A DNA stretch of 28,642 nt from M10-OD1-4 sp038061695 (GTDB taxonomy: Bacteria > Patescibacteriota > Minisyncoccia > GWC2-36-17 > M10-OD1-4): assembly GCA_038061695.1 (NCBI GenBank), contig JBBTYT010000018.1:1-28642 (forward strand), written 5' to 3'. Made by a program: the position numbers and the translations under genes. Positions 1 to 7,093 of the stretch are shown piece by piece. Position 1 is the stretch's first letter. Each line of letters begins with the position of its first letter. The notes beneath the pieces were generated by a model, which did no database searches, was not told the DNA's origin, and saw only the letters and a program-made list of their open reading frames with translations.

Positions 1-2
1 GC

Positions 3-38
3 ATCCCCGCCGTTTCCTCTTTTCCCTACGGCGGGGAT
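3..38. terminator. GC-rich hairpin, possible terminator or mobile-element end
   Basis: A perfect 10-bp inverted repeat, ATCCCCGCCG (3-12) and CGGCGGGGAT (29-38), encloses a pyrimidine-rich 16-nt loop. No T-run follows on either strand, so it may not be a classical terminator. Its GC content is far above the window average, as is the whole stretch to about 260. It could be the end of a gene or mobile element lying to the left of the window. Confidence 0.5.
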
Positions 39-79
39 ATTGCGCGCGAACGGGAAGGTGGGGCAAGCGCATTTGCATT

Positions 80-214
80 TTAGCCTCGGACACAGGACTG
101 CGATTTGTACTCAATCGCTTCACCATAATGGTACTGCGATTTGTACTCAATCGCTTCGCTCTTGGACAAATCGGGAGCGCTCTTGAACAAATCGGGAGCA
201 TTTTCGCTATGGCA
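80..214 (-). repeat. Short tandem repeats within a 44-codon open frame
   Basis: Two perfect 25-bp copies lie at 97-121 and 133-157 (period 36), followed by two 21-bp copies at 158-178 and 179-199 differing at one base. Each unit carries inverted ends (GCGAT/ATCGC or GCTC/GAGC). Both periods are multiples of three. The minus strand is open from 214 to a stop at 80-82 and would read as repeats of APDLFKS/APDLSKS and two copies of EAIEYKSQ. No start codon or ribosome binding site is evident, so I call it a repeat, not a gene. It may be a decayed gene end or the non-coding end of a mobile element. Apart from this and the hairpin at 3-38, I see nothing in 1-276. Confidence 0.6.
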
Positions 215-276
215 TTACAGACTCTATGCTGAGTATGGAGGTGCTTCAGTGCGCGGATGTGCGATTAGTCATTTGT

Positions 277-306
277 TTGGAAAAAAGTTCGTGTAAATGA
301 TATAAT
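277..306 (+). promoter_or_regulatory. Extended -10 promoter for the glycosyltransferase operon
   Basis: TATAAT at 301-306 is preceded by TG and one base (298-300), giving an extended -10 element. A weak -35, TTGGAA, lies 18 bp upstream at 277-282. Transcription would start near 313, leaving about 17 nt before the ATG at 330, with no Shine-Dalgarno sequence. Confidence 0.6.
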
Positions 307-329
307 TATTTCAAATCATTGAATAAAAA

Positions 330-1358
330 ATGAATAACCCGCTAGTATCAATTAATTTAGTTGTTTATAATGAAGAAAATCGCATAAGGCGAGTATTAAA
401 ATCTGTGCTTTCTCAGAAATATCAAAATAAAGAGATTCTTGTTTTTGATAATAATTCAAATGATAAAACAAGGGATATAATAGAGAAAGAATTTATCATC
501 CAAGGAGTTAAACTTTATAAAGCCGATAAAAATTTCTGTTTTGGTCCTGGACAGAATAGAGCGGCAAAAATGACAACTGGAAAATATATAGTTGGCGTTT
601 CCGCTGATATAATTATGGCGGAAAATTTTATTGAAGAGATGGTAAGGAGTATGGAGAGCGATTCTAAAATTGGCGCGCTTCAAGCAAAAATAAAACATAT
701 AACAAGAGAAGGCGTGAAAATGAACACGATAGATACGACTGGATTTGAAATTTATAAATCAAGAAGATTAATAAATAGAGGGCACGGAGAAGAGGATAAA
801 GGTCAGTATGAAATTGCGGGAGAGATATTTTCATATGAGGGTGCTGTGCCGATTTGGCGTAGGGAGGCATTTTTAGACTGCTCTATTTCTTTAGGCTATA
901 CTCTGACCGAGAGCTTTGAGGCTCATGATGAAGATTTTTGGTGGATGTCAGATGATATTGATCTTGGGTGGAGGATGAATCTCTTTGGTTGGAAAAATTT
1001 CTATGATCCGAATGTTCTGGCGTGGCATGAAAGACAAACAACTCAAAAACTCTCATCTTCAAAACTCAATTTTATACATATGAGAAAAAATATAAGAAAT
1101 GATAAAAAGATGCTTGATATTTTAAACTATAGATTGACTATTATCAAAAATGACTTTAGTATAAGCTTACTTAAGAATATTATTCCATTTTTAAAAAGAG
1201 AGATTATGTTATTTATCTATTTTCTTTTTTTTGAACAATCTACATTATTGGCTTATCCGAAGATTATTGCTAAAATACCAAAGATGCTGAAAAAAAGAGC
1301 CTACATAATGAAACATAAAAAAAGGACAAGAGAGGAGATGGAAGTATGGTTTAAATAG
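330..1358 (+). CDS. Family 2 glycosyltransferase
   Basis: This probably transfers an activated sugar onto a cell-surface polysaccharide or lipid-linked glycan at the inner face of the membrane. The N-terminus (residues 4-60) is a typical GT-A nucleotide-sugar fold start: a VSINLVVYNEE strand, then a VLKSVLSQKY helix and VFDNNSNDKT. The usual DxD position reads SADI (91-94). The acceptor/catalytic segment DDIDLGWRMNLFGWK (208-222) is characteristic of rhamnosyltransferase-like GT2 enzymes. The C-terminus (about 285-320) is hydrophobic and basic, suggesting membrane association. The stop codon is directly followed by the ATG of the LCP gene, so the two are probably translationally coupled and may act together in attaching or building a surface glycan. 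The donor and acceptor cannot be told from sequence. Confidence 0.88.
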   Translation: MNNPLVSINLVVYNEENRIRRVLKSVLSQKYQNKEILVFDNNSNDKTRDIIEKEFIIQGVKLYKADKNFCFGPGQNRAAKMTTGKYIVGVSADIIMAENFIEEMVRSMESDSKIGALQAKIKHITREGVKMNTIDTTGFEIYKSRRLINRGHGEEDKGQYEIAGEIFSYEGAVPIWRREAFLDCSISLGYTLTESFEAHDEDFWWMSDDIDLGWRMNLFGWKNFYDPNVLAWHERQTTQKLSSSKLNFIHMRKNIRNDKKMLDILNYRLTIIKNDFSISLLKNIIPFLKREIMLFIYFLFFEQSTLLAYPKIIAKIPKMLKKRAYIMKHKKRTREEMEVWFK

Positions 1359-2351
1359 ATGATAAATAAATTAAAAAATATAATAACTACTAAAAAGTCG
1401 TTCCTCAAACGATTTAGTTTTTTTGTATTTATTTTCTTATTTTTATTTGTTATATTTATATTCCTAAAAGCAGGATATACATTTTCTTTAATTAGCAGTG
1501 ATTACACTTTTTGGCAATCTTCAATCGATGACGGATATGAAGAAAGAGATAGAATTGATATTTTAATCTTGGGGATGAGAGGTGACGATGATGTTCAATA
1601 TGGCGGGACATTAACTGATTCAATAATGATTCTTAGCATTGATACCAAAAATAATAAAACTGCTTTTATATCAATACCGAGAGATCTCTATACTAAAATT
1701 CCAAGACATGATAATAAAAGAGAGAAGATAAATTTTGCATATGCATTTGGAGAAAATAAAAAAATAGGAGGCTTAAATATAAGTAAAGATGTTATTGAAA
1801 GTATAACTGGTATAGTCATTGATTATGCTGTTGCTATTGATTTTAAAACATTTGAGAACTTAATAGATGTTGTAGGAGGTATTGATGTTTATCTTAACAA
1901 AGAATTTACTGAAGCATCTCAGTGGGGTTTTGAATTTACTATACCTGCTGGCAAGAATACCATTGATGGAAAAACAGCGCTTTACTACGCAAGATCAAGA
2001 TTTTCAACAGATGATTTTGACAGATCAAGAAGACAGCAAGATGTTCTGGTATCTTTAAAAAATAAACTTCTAAACACGGGGGTTTTAGTAAATCCTTTGA
2101 AAATCAATGAAATTTTTAATTCTATAGGAAAAGGCGTTAAGACAAATATTGACTTTACAACATCACTAAGACTCATTAAGTATATAAAATATATGGATAG
2201 TGCACATCTAACAAGAAAGATTATAGATGCATCAGAAAATGGACTATTACAAGCCGGGAAGATAGATGATTCTTATGTATTGTATCCTAAAATAGGACTT
2301 GATAATTTTACAGATATTAAAGAAGAAATACGCGGTATATTTAAGCAATAG
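1359..2351 (+). CDS. LytR-CpsA-Psr (LCP) family cell-wall glycan ligase
   Basis: LCP proteins move lipid-pyrophosphate-linked glycans onto peptidoglycan outside the membrane. The protein begins with a short basic tail and one membrane segment (about residues 18-38), followed by an extracellular LCP domain. Signatures include DILILGMRG (67-75), TDSIM with an Asp at 87, SIPRDLY with the Arg-Asp pair that binds pyrophosphate and metal (105-111), VIDYAVAIDFKTFENLIDVVGG, and the arginine-rich ARSRFSTDDFDRSRRQQD motif near residue 215. At 330 residues it is a normal single-domain LCP without an extra C-terminal domain. The ATG abuts the stop of the upstream glycosyltransferase with no intervening base and there is no independent ribosome site, which supports coupled expression. 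Confidence 0.93.
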   Translation: MINKLKNIITTKKSFLKRFSFFVFIFLFLFVIFIFLKAGYTFSLISSDYTFWQSSIDDGYEERDRIDILILGMRGDDDVQYGGTLTDSIMILSIDTKNNKTAFISIPRDLYTKIPRHDNKREKINFAYAFGENKKIGGLNISKDVIESITGIVIDYAVAIDFKTFENLIDVVGGIDVYLNKEFTEASQWGFEFTIPAGKNTIDGKTALYYARSRFSTDDFDRSRRQQDVLVSLKNKLLNTGVLVNPLKINEIFNSIGKGVKTNIDFTTSLRLIKYIKYMDSAHLTRKIIDASENGLLQAGKIDDSYVLYPKIGLDNFTDIKEEIRGIFKQ

Positions 2352-2404
2352 AAAATATCAAGATAAGATACAAGAAAATTATATTTGATAAATTATAAAT
2401 AAAC

Positions 2405-2433
2405 TTGTAAAAAATATATATTTTCTGTATGAT
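2405..2433 (+). promoter_or_regulatory. Promoter for the ctpA-rplI pair
   Basis: TTGTAA (2405-2410) and TATGAT (2428-2433) are separated by 17 bp, placing the start near 2440 and leaving about 24 nt before the ATG at 2464. A second possible -10, TATAAT, lies at 2447-2452 and would give an almost leaderless transcript. The sequence alone does not decide between them. Confidence 0.45.
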
Positions 2434-2463
2434 ATTCTATATTCATTATAATTTAATATCAAA

Positions 2464-3696
2464 ATGTTTAAAATAAAATCGTTTTTATTGATAACTATCG
2501 CTGGACTACTTATCTATTTCTCATATTCAATAGGTTTTCAGGCTGGAATAGATTCCATACCATCAATAGCTAAAATATCAGGAGTTGAAAATAAGGAATC
2601 TCAAATAAATGGAGTTGATTTTTCTATTTTTTGGGATACTTGGGAAAAAGTTGAAGAGAAATATGTTGGTAGGGGTAAGTTAGATAAGGATGCTATGGTA
2701 TTTGGCGCTGTTGAAGGAATGGTAAAATCTCTTAAAGATCCTTATACAACATTTTTTAAACCTGAATCTGCAAAAATCTTTAAAGAAGATGTGAATGGAA
2801 GCTTTAGCGGAATAGGAGCAGAAATAGGATTTAGAAAAGGATTACTCACAATAATCTCTCCACTTAAGGATTCTCCTGCTGAAAAATCTGGCTTAAAATC
2901 CGGTGATGCAATAGTAAAAATATCTGATAAGATTACAACTGATATGTCATTAGAAGAAGCTGTTGCAAATATCAGAGGAGAGAAGGGAACTGATGTTATT
3001 TTAACAATAGCAAGAGATGGATTAGATGACTTTAAAGAGATAAAGATAACAAGGGATACTATTAAGATACCAACTATAGAGTTTGAAATTGAAGATGGAA
3101 AAGGTGGCGAGATAGGTTATATAAAATTACACAACTTTACTGGTAATGCAACGGTTGAATTTACAAATACAGTAAAAACGCTTCGTAAAAGTGGAGCTAA
3201 GAGATTTATAGTAGATTTAAGAAATAATCCCGGAGGATTCTTAGATTCCGCAATAGATATATCAAGTATGGTAGTGCCTAAGGGAGATATAATAACAATA
3301 GAAGATTTTGGAAATGGAAAAGATAATCAAGAATATAGATCAAAAGGATATGGATTACTTGAAAATATACCTCTTATCGTTTTGATAAATGAAGGATCGG
3401 CATCTGCTTCTGAAATATTTGCCGGTGCTGTTAAAGGAAAAAATAAAGTAAAGGTAATCGGACAGAAGAGCTTCGGTAAAGGATCTGTTCAGGAAGTAGT
3501 AGATATAACAGATAATACATTCCTTAAGGTTACTATTGCAAAATGGTTGACACCGAGCGGATCATCAATACAAGATGGAGGAATAACACCTGATATAGAA
3601 ATAGAAAAACAAAAAGATGAAATTAAGTCAGATGCTGACGAGAAAGATATAGAACTTGAAAAAGCAATAGAGTTAGTTAAAGAAATTAAATTATAA
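2464..3696 (+). CDS. ctpA: C-terminal processing serine protease, S41 family (CtpA-like)
   Basis: An envelope protease that cleaves proteins from their C-termini using a Ser-Lys dyad. One N-terminal membrane anchor (about 5-24) is followed by a helical region, a PDZ domain (about 110-195, with the GIGAEIGF and SGLKSGDAI signatures) and the S41 core. DLRNNPGGFLDSA (251-263) is the conserved core loop. Ser314 in EGSASASEIFAG and Lys339 in GQKSFGKGSVQ are the expected dyad, 25 residues apart as in known Tsp/CtpA enzymes. The tail after about residue 380 is highly charged. No ribosome binding site is obvious. The gene lies 11 bp upstream of the bL9 gene and is probably cotranscribed with it. Isoleucine codons are mostly ATA and arginine codons AGA, the native pattern in this window. 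Confidence 0.95.
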   Translation: MFKIKSFLLITIAGLLIYFSYSIGFQAGIDSIPSIAKISGVENKESQINGVDFSIFWDTWEKVEEKYVGRGKLDKDAMVFGAVEGMVKSLKDPYTTFFKPESAKIFKEDVNGSFSGIGAEIGFRKGLLTIISPLKDSPAEKSGLKSGDAIVKISDKITTDMSLEEAVANIRGEKGTDVILTIARDGLDDFKEIKITRDTIKIPTIEFEIEDGKGGEIGYIKLHNFTGNATVEFTNTVKTLRKSGAKRFIVDLRNNPGGFLDSAIDISSMVVPKGDIITIEDFGNGKDNQEYRSKGYGLLENIPLIVLINEGSASASEIFAGAVKGKNKVKVIGQKSFGKGSVQEVVDITDNTFLKVTIAKWLTPSGSSIQDGGITPDIEIEKQKDEIKSDADEKDIELEKAIELVKEIKL

Positions 3697-3707
3697 CATA
3701 TAAAAAT

Positions 3708-4154
3708 ATGAAAGTAATATTTACAAGAGATGTAAAAAATACGGCAAAGGCAGGTGATATGAAAAATGTTTCTGATGGATACGCTATAAACTTCTTATTT
3801 AAAAATAATCTTGCGGTTATAGCATCAGAATCTGCGATAAGACAAGCTGAAGATAAGAAAATATCAGATATCAAAAAAATAGAAAATGAAAAATCAAAAA
3901 ATCATGAAATATTTGACAAGTTAAATGGATTTAAAATAAAAGCGAAATTAAAATTCGGTGAGGGCAATGAAACATCATTTGGTTCAGTATCTGCTCAAAA
4001 TATTTCTGATATGTTAAAAGCTAAGGGGTTTAATATTGAAACAAAAAATTTACAATTAGATTCAAATATTAAAACATTGGGAGAACATAAGATTAAGATA
4101 ACATTAGGATTTAATTTTGAACCTGAAATATATGTTATAGTAGAAAAAGAATAG
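3708..4154 (+). CDS. rplI: 50S ribosomal protein bL9
   Basis: bL9 binds 23S rRNA through its N-terminal domain and reaches out from the large subunit. Residues 1-50 match that domain well: MKVIFTRDVKNTAKAGD, then VSDGYAINFLFKNNLAV. A charged connecting helix (about 45-75) and a C-terminal domain beginning near NGFKIKAKLKFGEGNETSFGSVS follow. At 148 residues it has the usual length. Some candidate phyla lineages are reported to lack bL9, so its presence mildly limits where this organism belongs; that is recalled knowledge, not something the sequence shows. The gene follows ctpA by 11 bp. No strong terminator is visible before the duplicated cassette at 4199. Confidence 0.95.
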   Translation: MKVIFTRDVKNTAKAGDMKNVSDGYAINFLFKNNLAVIASESAIRQAEDKKISDIKKIENEKSKNHEIFDKLNGFKIKAKLKFGEGNETSFGSVSAQNISDMLKAKGFNIETKNLQLDSNIKTLGEHKIKITLGFNFEPEIYVIVEKE

Positions 4155-4198
4155 TTATATAATATATATCTAAAATCTCGCCATAGAGTGCTGATTTT

Positions 4199-4233
4199 AA
4201 TCTTTTGAGATTTTTATTAGAAAATTTAACAAC
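4199..4233 (-). pseudogene. Short fragment of rpmA (first cassette boundary)
   Basis: These 35 bases on the minus strand equal bases 6274-6308 inside intact rpmA and encode VVKFSNKNLKR. To the left of 4199 the similarity stops, so the rest of the rpmA tail is missing here. It marks the outer edge of the duplicated cassette. Confidence 0.8.
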
Positions 4234-4236
4234 TTC

Positions 4237-4264
4237 TTGACAAAGTATATAAATATGATATACA
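4237..4264 (+). promoter_or_regulatory. Promoter of the first cassette gene
   Basis: A consensus -35, TTGACA (4237-4242), lies 16 bp from TATACA (4259-4264). It begins three bases after the rpmA-derived boundary repeat. Downstream, AAAAGGAG (4283-4290) is a strong Shine-Dalgarno site 7 nt before the ATG at 4298, unusual in this window where most genes lack one. The cassette thus carries a complete expression unit. Confidence 0.75.
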
Positions 4265-4297
4265 TTACAAACACATAGATTCAAAAGGAGAATTCCA

Positions 4298-4948
4298 ATG
4301 TTGGTAAAGTTTGTTAGCATATTGACAATAATTCTGACTTTCTTCTCAATATCGGTATATGCCGAGAATTGGGAGATTGACGAAAAAACAGGGAAAGTTA
4401 GGAAATTTGAAGAAAACTGGAAGATTGCTTCATTAGATGAAGCAAGGGCCATAGAAAAAGCGATAAAGAATCCAGGTATGGAGATTCCTATTGCTGGGTC
4501 TGTTAAAAAATTTACACGGGTTGGTTTCATACATGCTCTGGCTACCACAGAGGATAAATATGTGACTTTACCTTCACACAGCGGTGGGGTGCTTCTTGTT
4601 ACAAAAAAGACACACACCAGTGAACCAGAACTTATAATATATATCATTCTATTACTAGTTAGTATGTTTTTTATGATGGTATTCAATGTATTGTTTATAT
4701 TATTCAAATATAGTTATAGTGCTATTTATGTACTTATCGTCGCATTATTGTTTTTAATAATCGCCACTTTAATTGCATTCTTAGTGGGCAATACAGCAGT
4801 CTTAGTATCCTTTATTGCCTTCCTTATTATATCTAACTATATTTATGATAAATTTATCTTCCCCTCCTTCACCATTTCTTTAAAAGTAGAACATACGGTA
4901 CTTTCTGTGATGTTTTACATATGCACAATAACTGAACTATTTGTGTAG
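4298..4948 (+). CDS. Putative signal-peptide membrane protein, cassette copy 1
   Basis: I do not recognise the family. The 216-residue product starts with a clear signal peptide (about 1-22, ending SVYA before a Glu). A polar exported stretch (23-108) contains TGKVRKF and the segment KNPGMEIPI, which is shared with the second copy. About four hydrophobic helices then fill residues 109-216, with almost no soluble tail. An envelope location is therefore likely. The start is secured by the strong AAAAGGAG site. The first 23 codons are identical at DNA level to those of the downstream paralogue, while the exported part is roughly 60 percent similar and the membrane part has diverged further. The two may be surface or stress proteins, or one half of an unknown system; no catalytic motif is visible. 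Confidence 0.75.
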   Translation: MLVKFVSILTIILTFFSISVYAENWEIDEKTGKVRKFEENWKIASLDEARAIEKAIKNPGMEIPIAGSVKKFTRVGFIHALATTEDKYVTLPSHSGGVLLVTKKTHTSEPELIIYIILLLVSMFFMMVFNVLFILFKYSYSAIYVLIVALLFLIIATLIAFLVGNTAVLVSFIAFLIISNYIYDKFIFPSFTISLKVEHTVLSVMFYICTITELFV

Positions 4949-4964
4949 TTATTATACCCATCCC

Positions 4965-4994
4965 CCCCAAGCAAAGTATCGCTTGGGGTTTTTT
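4965..4994 (+). terminator. Rho-independent terminator of cassette gene 1
   Basis: CCCCAAGC (4965-4972) pairs with GCTTGGGG (4981-4988) around the loop AAAGTATC, followed by six T (4989-4994). The second cassette keeps the same loop and outer shape but with compensating base changes in the stem. Confidence 0.92.
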
Positions 4995-5156
4995 ATTGTG
5001 CGATGATAATATAGCTATAGCGGAGTTTAAAATATATATGCTGTAACAGAGTCCATTTACTTTATATTACAGAGCTAACAGACATTGATAAAATGTATAA
5101 ATTCTGATATACTCTGATCAGTGTGCTTCTTGATGACAATGCGGACAGAGTAATGC

Positions 5157-5243
5157 TTATTTTATCTCTTCAATATTTATAACCTTAACCTTTCTTCTTT
5201 TACCATTAAATCTTTTGAGATTTTTATTAGAAAATTTAACAAC
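5157..5243 (-). pseudogene. 3'-terminal fragment of rpmA duplicated with the cassette
   Basis: On the minus strand these 87 bases encode the last 28 residues and stop codon of bL27, from VVKFSNKN to VINIEEIK, with one base change (Lys to Arg) relative to intact rpmA at 6222-6308. There is no start and no body, so it is not expressed as bL27. It is a leftover of the duplication and shows that the cassette's right edge lies inside rpmA. Confidence 0.9.
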
Positions 5244-5246
5244 TTC

Positions 5247-5274
5247 TTGACAAAGTATATAAATATGATATACA
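5247..5274 (+). promoter_or_regulatory. Promoter of the second cassette gene
   Basis: This is an exact copy of the first cassette promoter: TTGACA (5247-5252), 16 bp, TATACA (5269-5274). The strong AAAAGGAG site follows at 5293-5300, 7 nt before the ATG at 5308. Confidence 0.75.
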
Positions 5275-5307
5275 TTACAAACACATAGATTCAAAAGGAG
5301 AATTCCA

Positions 5308-6000
5308 ATGTTGGTAAAGTTTGTTAGCATATTGACAATAATTCTGACTTTCTTCTCAATATCGGTATATGCCGAGGATTATGAGATTAATCAAGAAACT
5401 GGCAAAGTGAGGAGGCTTAATCAAGAATGGCAGACTGCTTCATCAAGTGAAGCAGAAGCTATAGACGAAGCGATAAAGAATCCTGGTATGGAAATACCTA
5501 TAGAAGATGAATTTCGTAGTGTGAAATTTATACGGACTGACTTTTTCCATTCCATCACCACAATTGAATATAATCGTGTAGCTTTATATAGGGATGGAGA
5601 AGTTTATATAACAAAAAGAACAACAACAACACACACCAACAAACCAGAATTGATAGTATATATTATTCTAACACTTTTTTGTATTTTGTTTACGGCTATA
5701 GGTCATGTATTGCTTCTATGGTTTAATTATCATAGAAAATACACTACACTAACACTAATACAGATTCTATTGGCTGGGTTTTCATTCGCTGGCACCTGTA
5801 TCGCAGCTGTAAATTTTTTAGCTGTATCGGCAGTAACCGCACTCAACACATCATTAGTATTATTATCTTTCTCGGTATTTGTATCTTCTATTTTAATGTT
5901 ACCATTATTTAATGTATTTAATGCACTTGGGACTACTAGACTACCTATGATAACATCATCAGTGTTCTATCTATCAGCGATAACTATGTTAGTTGTATAA
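5308..6000 (+). CDS. Putative signal-peptide membrane protein, cassette copy 2
   Basis: This is a paralogue of the protein at 4298-4948 and of equally unknown function. It has 230 residues: the same signal peptide (1-22), an exported region (23-115) that again contains TGKVRR and KNPGMEIPI but is longer and richer in charged residues and threonine (KRTTTTHTNKPE near 110), then about four hydrophobic helices (117-230). Helix sequences differ widely from copy 1, although PEL(I)(I/V)YIIL opens the membrane part in both. The start is fixed by the same strong ribosome site, and the gene ends shortly before its own terminator. It has separate transcription from copy 1. The combination of conserved export signal and diverged body could reflect diversifying selection or replacement of the core. 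Confidence 0.75.
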   Translation: MLVKFVSILTIILTFFSISVYAEDYEINQETGKVRRLNQEWQTASSSEAEAIDEAIKNPGMEIPIEDEFRSVKFIRTDFFHSITTIEYNRVALYRDGEVYITKRTTTTHTNKPELIVYIILTLFCILFTAIGHVLLLWFNYHRKYTTLTLIQILLAGFSFAGTCIAAVNFLAVSAVTALNTSLVLLSFSVFVSSILMLPLFNVFNALGTTRLPMITSSVFYLSAITMLVV

Positions 6001-6029
6001 AGTGTATAAAGATAGAGTAACATTCACCA

Positions 6030-6059
6030 CCACAAGCAAAGTATCGCTTGTGGTTTTTT
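6030..6059 (+). terminator. Rho-independent terminator of cassette gene 2
   Basis: CCACAAGC (6030-6037) pairs with GCTTGTGG (6046-6053) around the same AAAGTATC loop as the first copy, followed by six T (6054-6059). Two stem positions differ from copy 1 and both are compensated on the other arm, which strongly supports the hairpin as functional. Confidence 0.93.
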
Positions 6060-6221
6060 ATTGTGCGATGATAATATAGCTATAGCGGAGTTTAAAATAT
6101 ATATGCTGTAACAGAGTCCATTTACTTTATATTACAGAGCTAACAGACATTGATAAAATGTATAAATTCTGATATACTCTGATCAGTGTGCTTCTTGATG
6201 ACAATGCGGACAGAGTAATGC

Positions 6222-6503
6222 TTATTTTATCTCTTCAATATTTATAACCTTAACCTTTCTTTTTTTACCATTAAATCTTTTGAGATTTTTATTAGAAAAT
6301 TTAACAACGCCTTTAATTGCGCTGTACAGGGTATCGTCAGCTCCTTTTCTTACACCCTTACCAGCTAAAAATTTGCTTCCTCTTTGTCTGATGAGAATAT
6401 TTCCGGGACTTGCTATTTCGCCACTAAATAATTTAACCCCTAAGCGTTTTGCTTGAGAATCTCTGCCTAATCTAGTTGATCCAGCTGATTTTACTGTAGA
6501 CAT
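6222..6503 (-). CDS. rpmA: 50S ribosomal protein bL27
   Basis: bL27 sits near the peptidyl transferase centre of the large subunit. The sequence shows the family core: AGSTRLGRDSQAKRLGVK, then SPGNILIRQRGSKFLAGKGV and DDTLYSAIKGVVKF, ending in a basic tail. At 93 residues it has the normal length. The N-terminus MSTVKSAGS replaces the more common MAHKKAGGS. The usual partner rplU (bL21) is not adjacent. The gene has its own good minus-strand promoter and is convergent with the cassette genes. Its last 87 bases are copied at 5157-5243 and 35 of them again at 4199-4233, showing that the membrane-protein cassette duplicated through this gene while leaving it intact. Confidence 0.95.
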   Translation of the reverse strand: MSTVKSAGSTRLGRDSQAKRLGVKLFSGEIASPGNILIRQRGSKFLAGKGVRKGADDTLYSAIKGVVKFSNKNLKRFNGKKRKVKVINIEEIK

Positions 6504-6540
6504 TTTTTAGATATTTAAAAATTAATCAGAATATTATACA

Positions 6541-6568
6541 ATTATACAGAATTTTTCTTTAAAGTCAA
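6541..6568 (-). promoter_or_regulatory. Promoter of rpmA
   Basis: Read on the minus strand, TTGACT (6568-6563) is followed after 16 bp by TATAAT (6546-6541). Transcription would begin near 6534, about 30 nt before the rpmA ATG at 6503. Confidence 0.75.
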
Positions 6569-6588
6569 TAATATGACCAATAATAAGG

Positions 6589-7029
6589 ATGCTTAATATA
6601 AATAAGATAAAAAAATGGGTATTAGAAAATAAAGAGAGAGGAATTCTTTTTATTCAATTTGTTCTCGTAGGAGCGATATTTTTTGGACTTGGAACCTTAT
6701 ATGAAGGAAACCGCATTTTATCTCAAAAGAGCTTAATTATAGGCAAAAATGAGCAAATTCTCTCTACTATAAGTCAATTTAATACAAAGATAAATGGTTT
6801 AAAAGAGGAAAATAATTCAACCGCTAAAAATTATCTGAAAACCGTGAGTTTGAGTCAGAAAGATTTAAATGGAGATAAAAATTTTCAATTTGTAGCAAGT
6901 AAAAATGGAAAGACTTACTACAGGATATCTTGTTCAAATAGAATTAAAGATGAAAATAAAATATATTTTGAGACGGAAGAAAACGCGAAAAAATCTGGAC
7001 TCATAAGATCAAAAACTTGTTTTAAGTAA
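6589..7029 (+). CDS. Small membrane-anchored protein with Ada-like C-terminal motif
   Basis: Function is unknown. This 146-residue protein has a short basic N-terminus, one membrane helix (about 18-37) and a polar, probably helical stretch (45-90). The C-terminal segment (99-146) runs FVASKNGKTYYRISCSNRIK, then an ENKIYFETEENAKKSG stretch and a final KTC. That tail resembles the small Cys-containing domain related to the Ada metal-binding module found on short membrane proteins of candidate phyla bacteria. Here I see two cysteines (115 and 144), fewer than the four ligands of true Ada, so metal binding is doubtful. The gene is divergent from rpmA, and AAGG lies too close to the ATG to be a good ribosome site. 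It stands alone before the ABC-F gene. Confidence 0.75.
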   Translation: MLNINKIKKWVLENKERGILFIQFVLVGAIFFGLGTLYEGNRILSQKSLIIGKNEQILSTISQFNTKINGLKEENNSTAKNYLKTVSLSQKDLNGDKNFQFVASKNGKTYYRISCSNRIKDENKIYFETEENAKKSGLIRSKTCFK

Positions 7030-7093
7030 AAATCATTGATAAATAATGAATAATGTGTTATTTTATCTTTTGTATATTAAATATATTTAAATT

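Larger units (their letters stand above)
4199..6308. repeat. Tandem duplication of a membrane-protein cassette, bounded by rpmA-derived repeats
   Basis: Three copies of one 35-bp sequence lie at 4199-4233, 5209-5243 and 6274-6308; the third is inside the intact rpmA gene. Between them sit two cassettes. The left block (4199-4366 against 5209-5376) is identical over 168 bp and covers promoter, ribosome site and signal-peptide codons. The right block (4989-5243 against 6054-6308) is identical over 255 bp except for one base. The coding core between these blocks is strongly diverged and differs in length. The unit therefore has nearly identical ends and a variable middle. Confidence 0.9.

Noticed and set aside
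4135..4707. A 190-codon minus-strand open frame across the first cassette
   Set aside because: It is antisense to a gene with promoter, strong ribosome site and terminator, and it only becomes long by crossing an rpmA fragment.
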